Below, in pieces: positions 6,171 through 7,428 of a stretch of 7,428 bases of DNA (the first letter of the stretch is position 1; every line of letters starts with the position of its first letter). The DNA is from Desulfobulbaceae bacterium (GTDB lineage Bacteria > Desulfobacterota > Desulfobulbia > Desulfobulbales > Desulfobulbaceae). The notes under the pieces were generated by a model. It worked only from the letters and a program-made list of their open reading frames with translations, was not told where the DNA came from and did not search any database. Location of the stretch: positions 1 through 7,428 of the forward strand of contig DRLX01000320.1 of assembly GCA_011322715.1 (NCBI GenBank), written 5' to 3'. Made by a program: the position numbers and the translations under genes.

Positions 6171-7266
6171 ACCGGGGAGGAATCAGGCCAGAAAATCGAA
6201 AGTTCCAGCTGTTCTGACTGTTGAACAAGAGCGGCTCATCTTCGGCAAGTCCGGATGTCCACCTGAATGCCTTGGCAAGAAGACTCGATATTGCCTCTCC
6301 GTCATCAAGAAAAAAAACTCCATCTGACGCATTCCGCAACCTCATCTCGCCAAAGCGTGTCGTCAGCACAGGTAGCCCGAGTGATCTGTACTCATAGTAT
6401 TTGATCGGATCAACTCCCCTAGTCAGGGTATTCACCTTGAAAGGAATAAGGCCGGCGCTGAACCCAGCTATGTGATCACCTGCCTCGGCGTGGGAACAGG
6501 GTGGTAGTATTTCAATATTTCGAGGAACCTCACGCCCCGGTGGCTCAAATACCGGCCCGACGAGCCTGATTACGATGCTCGGAAGTTTCTCTGCAATGCC
6601 ACAAACAAGATCCCAATCAAACCAAGAGCCCATAGTTCCTATATATCCCAGAACCGGCGGCACATGCCGGCATCTCGAAGAGGATGGCCCCAACTCGATC
6701 TCGCAACCGTTGTGGATCAGCCTTGGTCTGAGACCAACTCCCTGAAATTTTTCCTGAAGATAGGTCGACGAGACAATAACGGTATCAACTGCGTGGGCGA
6801 TGGCCTCCTCATGACTTGCCATCGCCCTCTTTGAGAGACCTGAATGAAACTCGGGAAAGTCATCCATGGCATCATAAAAACTCCATTTCGGCTGCAGGTT
6901 ACGCAAAAGAGTTATTCCCAGCCGAACGGGACGACCAATCCCTAGAATATATCCCCCACCTTCAACGAATTTCCGAACTTCCAGTAACAACCTTCTCCAC
7001 GCCAGTGAATTGAGGCGGGACAGAATTGGCAGTGGTTCCAAGGGGAGGGCAGGCACCTGTCTTACCTGCACGTGATCCAATGGTGCCGTCTTCTGGTTAT
7101 AGTTGGATCTCCGCCGGTAGAGGTCTCGCCAGCGCGGTAGCCTTGCATAGTAAGGATTCAGCCAGAACACCTCCCGAATACCATTATTCAGTAGAGACCT
7201 GACCATAAAATGGGGACGCTGCGCATAACTATGCCAATGTACAGGAGAAAGGTAGACCAGTTTCAT
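6148..7266 (-). CDS. GT-B fold glycosyltransferase (GT4/GT1-like), polysaccharide biosynthesis
   Basis: A 372-residue predicted cytoplasmic glycosyltransferase that probably adds a sugar from a nucleotide donor to a lipid-linked polysaccharide precursor. The start MKLVYLSPVHW is typical of the family: a beta strand followed by a QRPHFM motif (residues 16-21). YDAMDDFPEF (131-140) is a characteristic block of this subgroup at the end of the N-terminal Rossmann domain. NGCEIE (186-191) and GYIGTMGSWFDWDL (207-220) mark the linker and the start of the C-terminal domain. GLIPF (272-276) and VDPIKYYEYRSLGLPV (285-300) form the donor-binding region, a variant of the E-x7-E type motif. No signal peptide or membrane segment is visible. 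The ATG at 7266 fits the family N-terminus, but there is no good ribosome binding site; GGAG is 17 nt away. The 3' end overlaps the next gene by 23 nt, suggesting translational coupling. A T8 run lies at 6317-6310. Donor and acceptor cannot be told from sequence. Confidence 0.88.
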   Translation of the reverse strand: MKLVYLSPVHWHSYAQRPHFMVRSLLNNGIREVFWLNPYYARLPRWRDLYRRRSNYNQKTAPLDHVQVRQVPALPLEPLPILSRLNSLAWRRLLLEVRKFVEGGGYILGIGRPVRLGITLLRNLQPKWSFYDAMDDFPEFHSGLSKRAMASHEEAIAHAVDTVIVSSTYLQEKFQGVGLRPRLIHNGCEIELGPSSSRCRHVPPVLGYIGTMGSWFDWDLVCGIAEKLPSIVIRLVGPVFEPPGREVPRNIEILPPCSHAEAGDHIAGFSAGLIPFKVNTLTRGVDPIKYYEYRSLGLPVLTTRFGEMRLRNASDGVFFLDDGEAISSLLAKAFRWTSGLAEDEPLLFNSQNSWNFRFSGLIPPRYAEDHGS

Positions 7267-7323
7267 AGACGATGTAACTATGACTCCACGACGTTTGGTG
7301 TGGATGTGATCCTTTAACAGGAG

Positions 7324-7353
7324 TTTATAAAAAATATCACACCTTATTCTTAA
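7324..7353 (-). promoter_or_regulatory. Weak candidate sigma70-type promoter before the glycosyltransferase operon
   Basis: On the minus strand a TATAAA hexamer (7329-7324) lies 18 nt downstream of TTAAGA (7353-7348). They match the -10 consensus at 5 of 6 positions and the -35 consensus at 4 of 6. Transcription would start near 7317, giving a leader of about 50 nt before the ATG at 7266. The stretch is AT-rich compared with the genes around it, so the match could be chance. The -10 is surrounded by a T-rich run, and the imperfect dyad ggtgtg-gat-gtgat / atcacacc (7297-7310 with 7336-7343) lies across it. Confidence 0.25.
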
Positions 7354-7428
7354 AACACCAGTATTTCAGCATGATGAGCTTATGTTTCTTGTAAGACCCC
7401 ACTAGCGATTTTCCATCCAAATGCCCGC
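7337..7428 (-). other. Possible 3' end of an upstream gene cut by the window edge
   Basis: One minus-strand frame is open from the window edge for 29 codons and ends in TGA at 7339-7337. The visible peptide begins GHLDGKSLVG and ends KYWCFKNKV. It is rich in Lys and aromatic residues, as cytoplasmic tails of polysaccharide-cluster enzymes often are. It lies 70 nt upstream of the glycosyltransferase gene on the same strand, a plausible spacing for a preceding cluster member. The stretch is too short to recognise a family, and a random frame of this length is not rare. If real, it means the cluster continues upstream of the window; otherwise this is simply non-coding leader. Confidence 0.22.

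Noticed and set aside
1..7428. CRISPR array, tRNA or rRNA genes, toxin-antitoxin or defence genes
   Set aside because: I saw no regularly spaced repeats, no tRNA-like cloverleaf with CCA-end features, no rRNA motifs, and no small paired ORFs outside the genes described.

Overview
The window reads as a piece of a bacterial surface-polysaccharide (O-antigen, capsule or exopolysaccharide) biosynthesis cluster, all on the minus strand, ending in a decayed insertion sequence. Base composition is near 50% GC. The protein repertoire (undecaprenyl-phosphate-dependent initiation, O-antigen ligase/polymerase) and the type of IS256-family element suggest a Gram-negative bacterium, possibly of the former Deltaproteobacteria (Desulfobulbales-like). 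That taxonomic guess comes from recollection of similar proteins and is weak.

Layout in the direction of transcription, from high to low coordinates. 7428-7267 is an AT-richer leader; it may hold the last 29 codons of an upstream gene and a weak promoter. 7266-6148 encodes a GT-B-fold glycosyltransferase. 6170-5415 encodes a GT2 rhamnosyltransferase-like enzyme whose start overlaps the end of the preceding gene. 5348-3846 encodes a WecA/MraY-type sugar-1-phosphate transferase with an unusual soluble C-terminal domain. 3839-1404 encodes a large Wzy/WaaL-type membrane protein with a duplicated extracytoplasmic C-terminal domain. About 1391-153 is an IS256-family remnant that has lost its left end and carries two frameshifts and an amber codon. 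152-1 is short flanking DNA with no convincing gene.

The four intact genes are so tightly packed (overlap, short gap, 6-nt gap) that they probably form one transcription unit. The PNPT-family transferase would load the first sugar phosphate on undecaprenyl phosphate, the two glycosyltransferases would extend the lipid-linked unit in the cytoplasm, and the Wzy/WaaL-like protein would polymerise or ligate the product on the outer face of the inner membrane. No flippase, chain-length regulator or sugar-nucleotide gene lies in the window, so the cluster extends beyond it.

I see no clearly new multi-gene system. The points most worth following up are the two domain extensions, on the transferase and on the Wzy-like protein; the branched palindromic element nested in the 3' part of the IS; the T8 tracts in three of the four genes; and the 21-codon mini-ORF that exactly bridges two genes.
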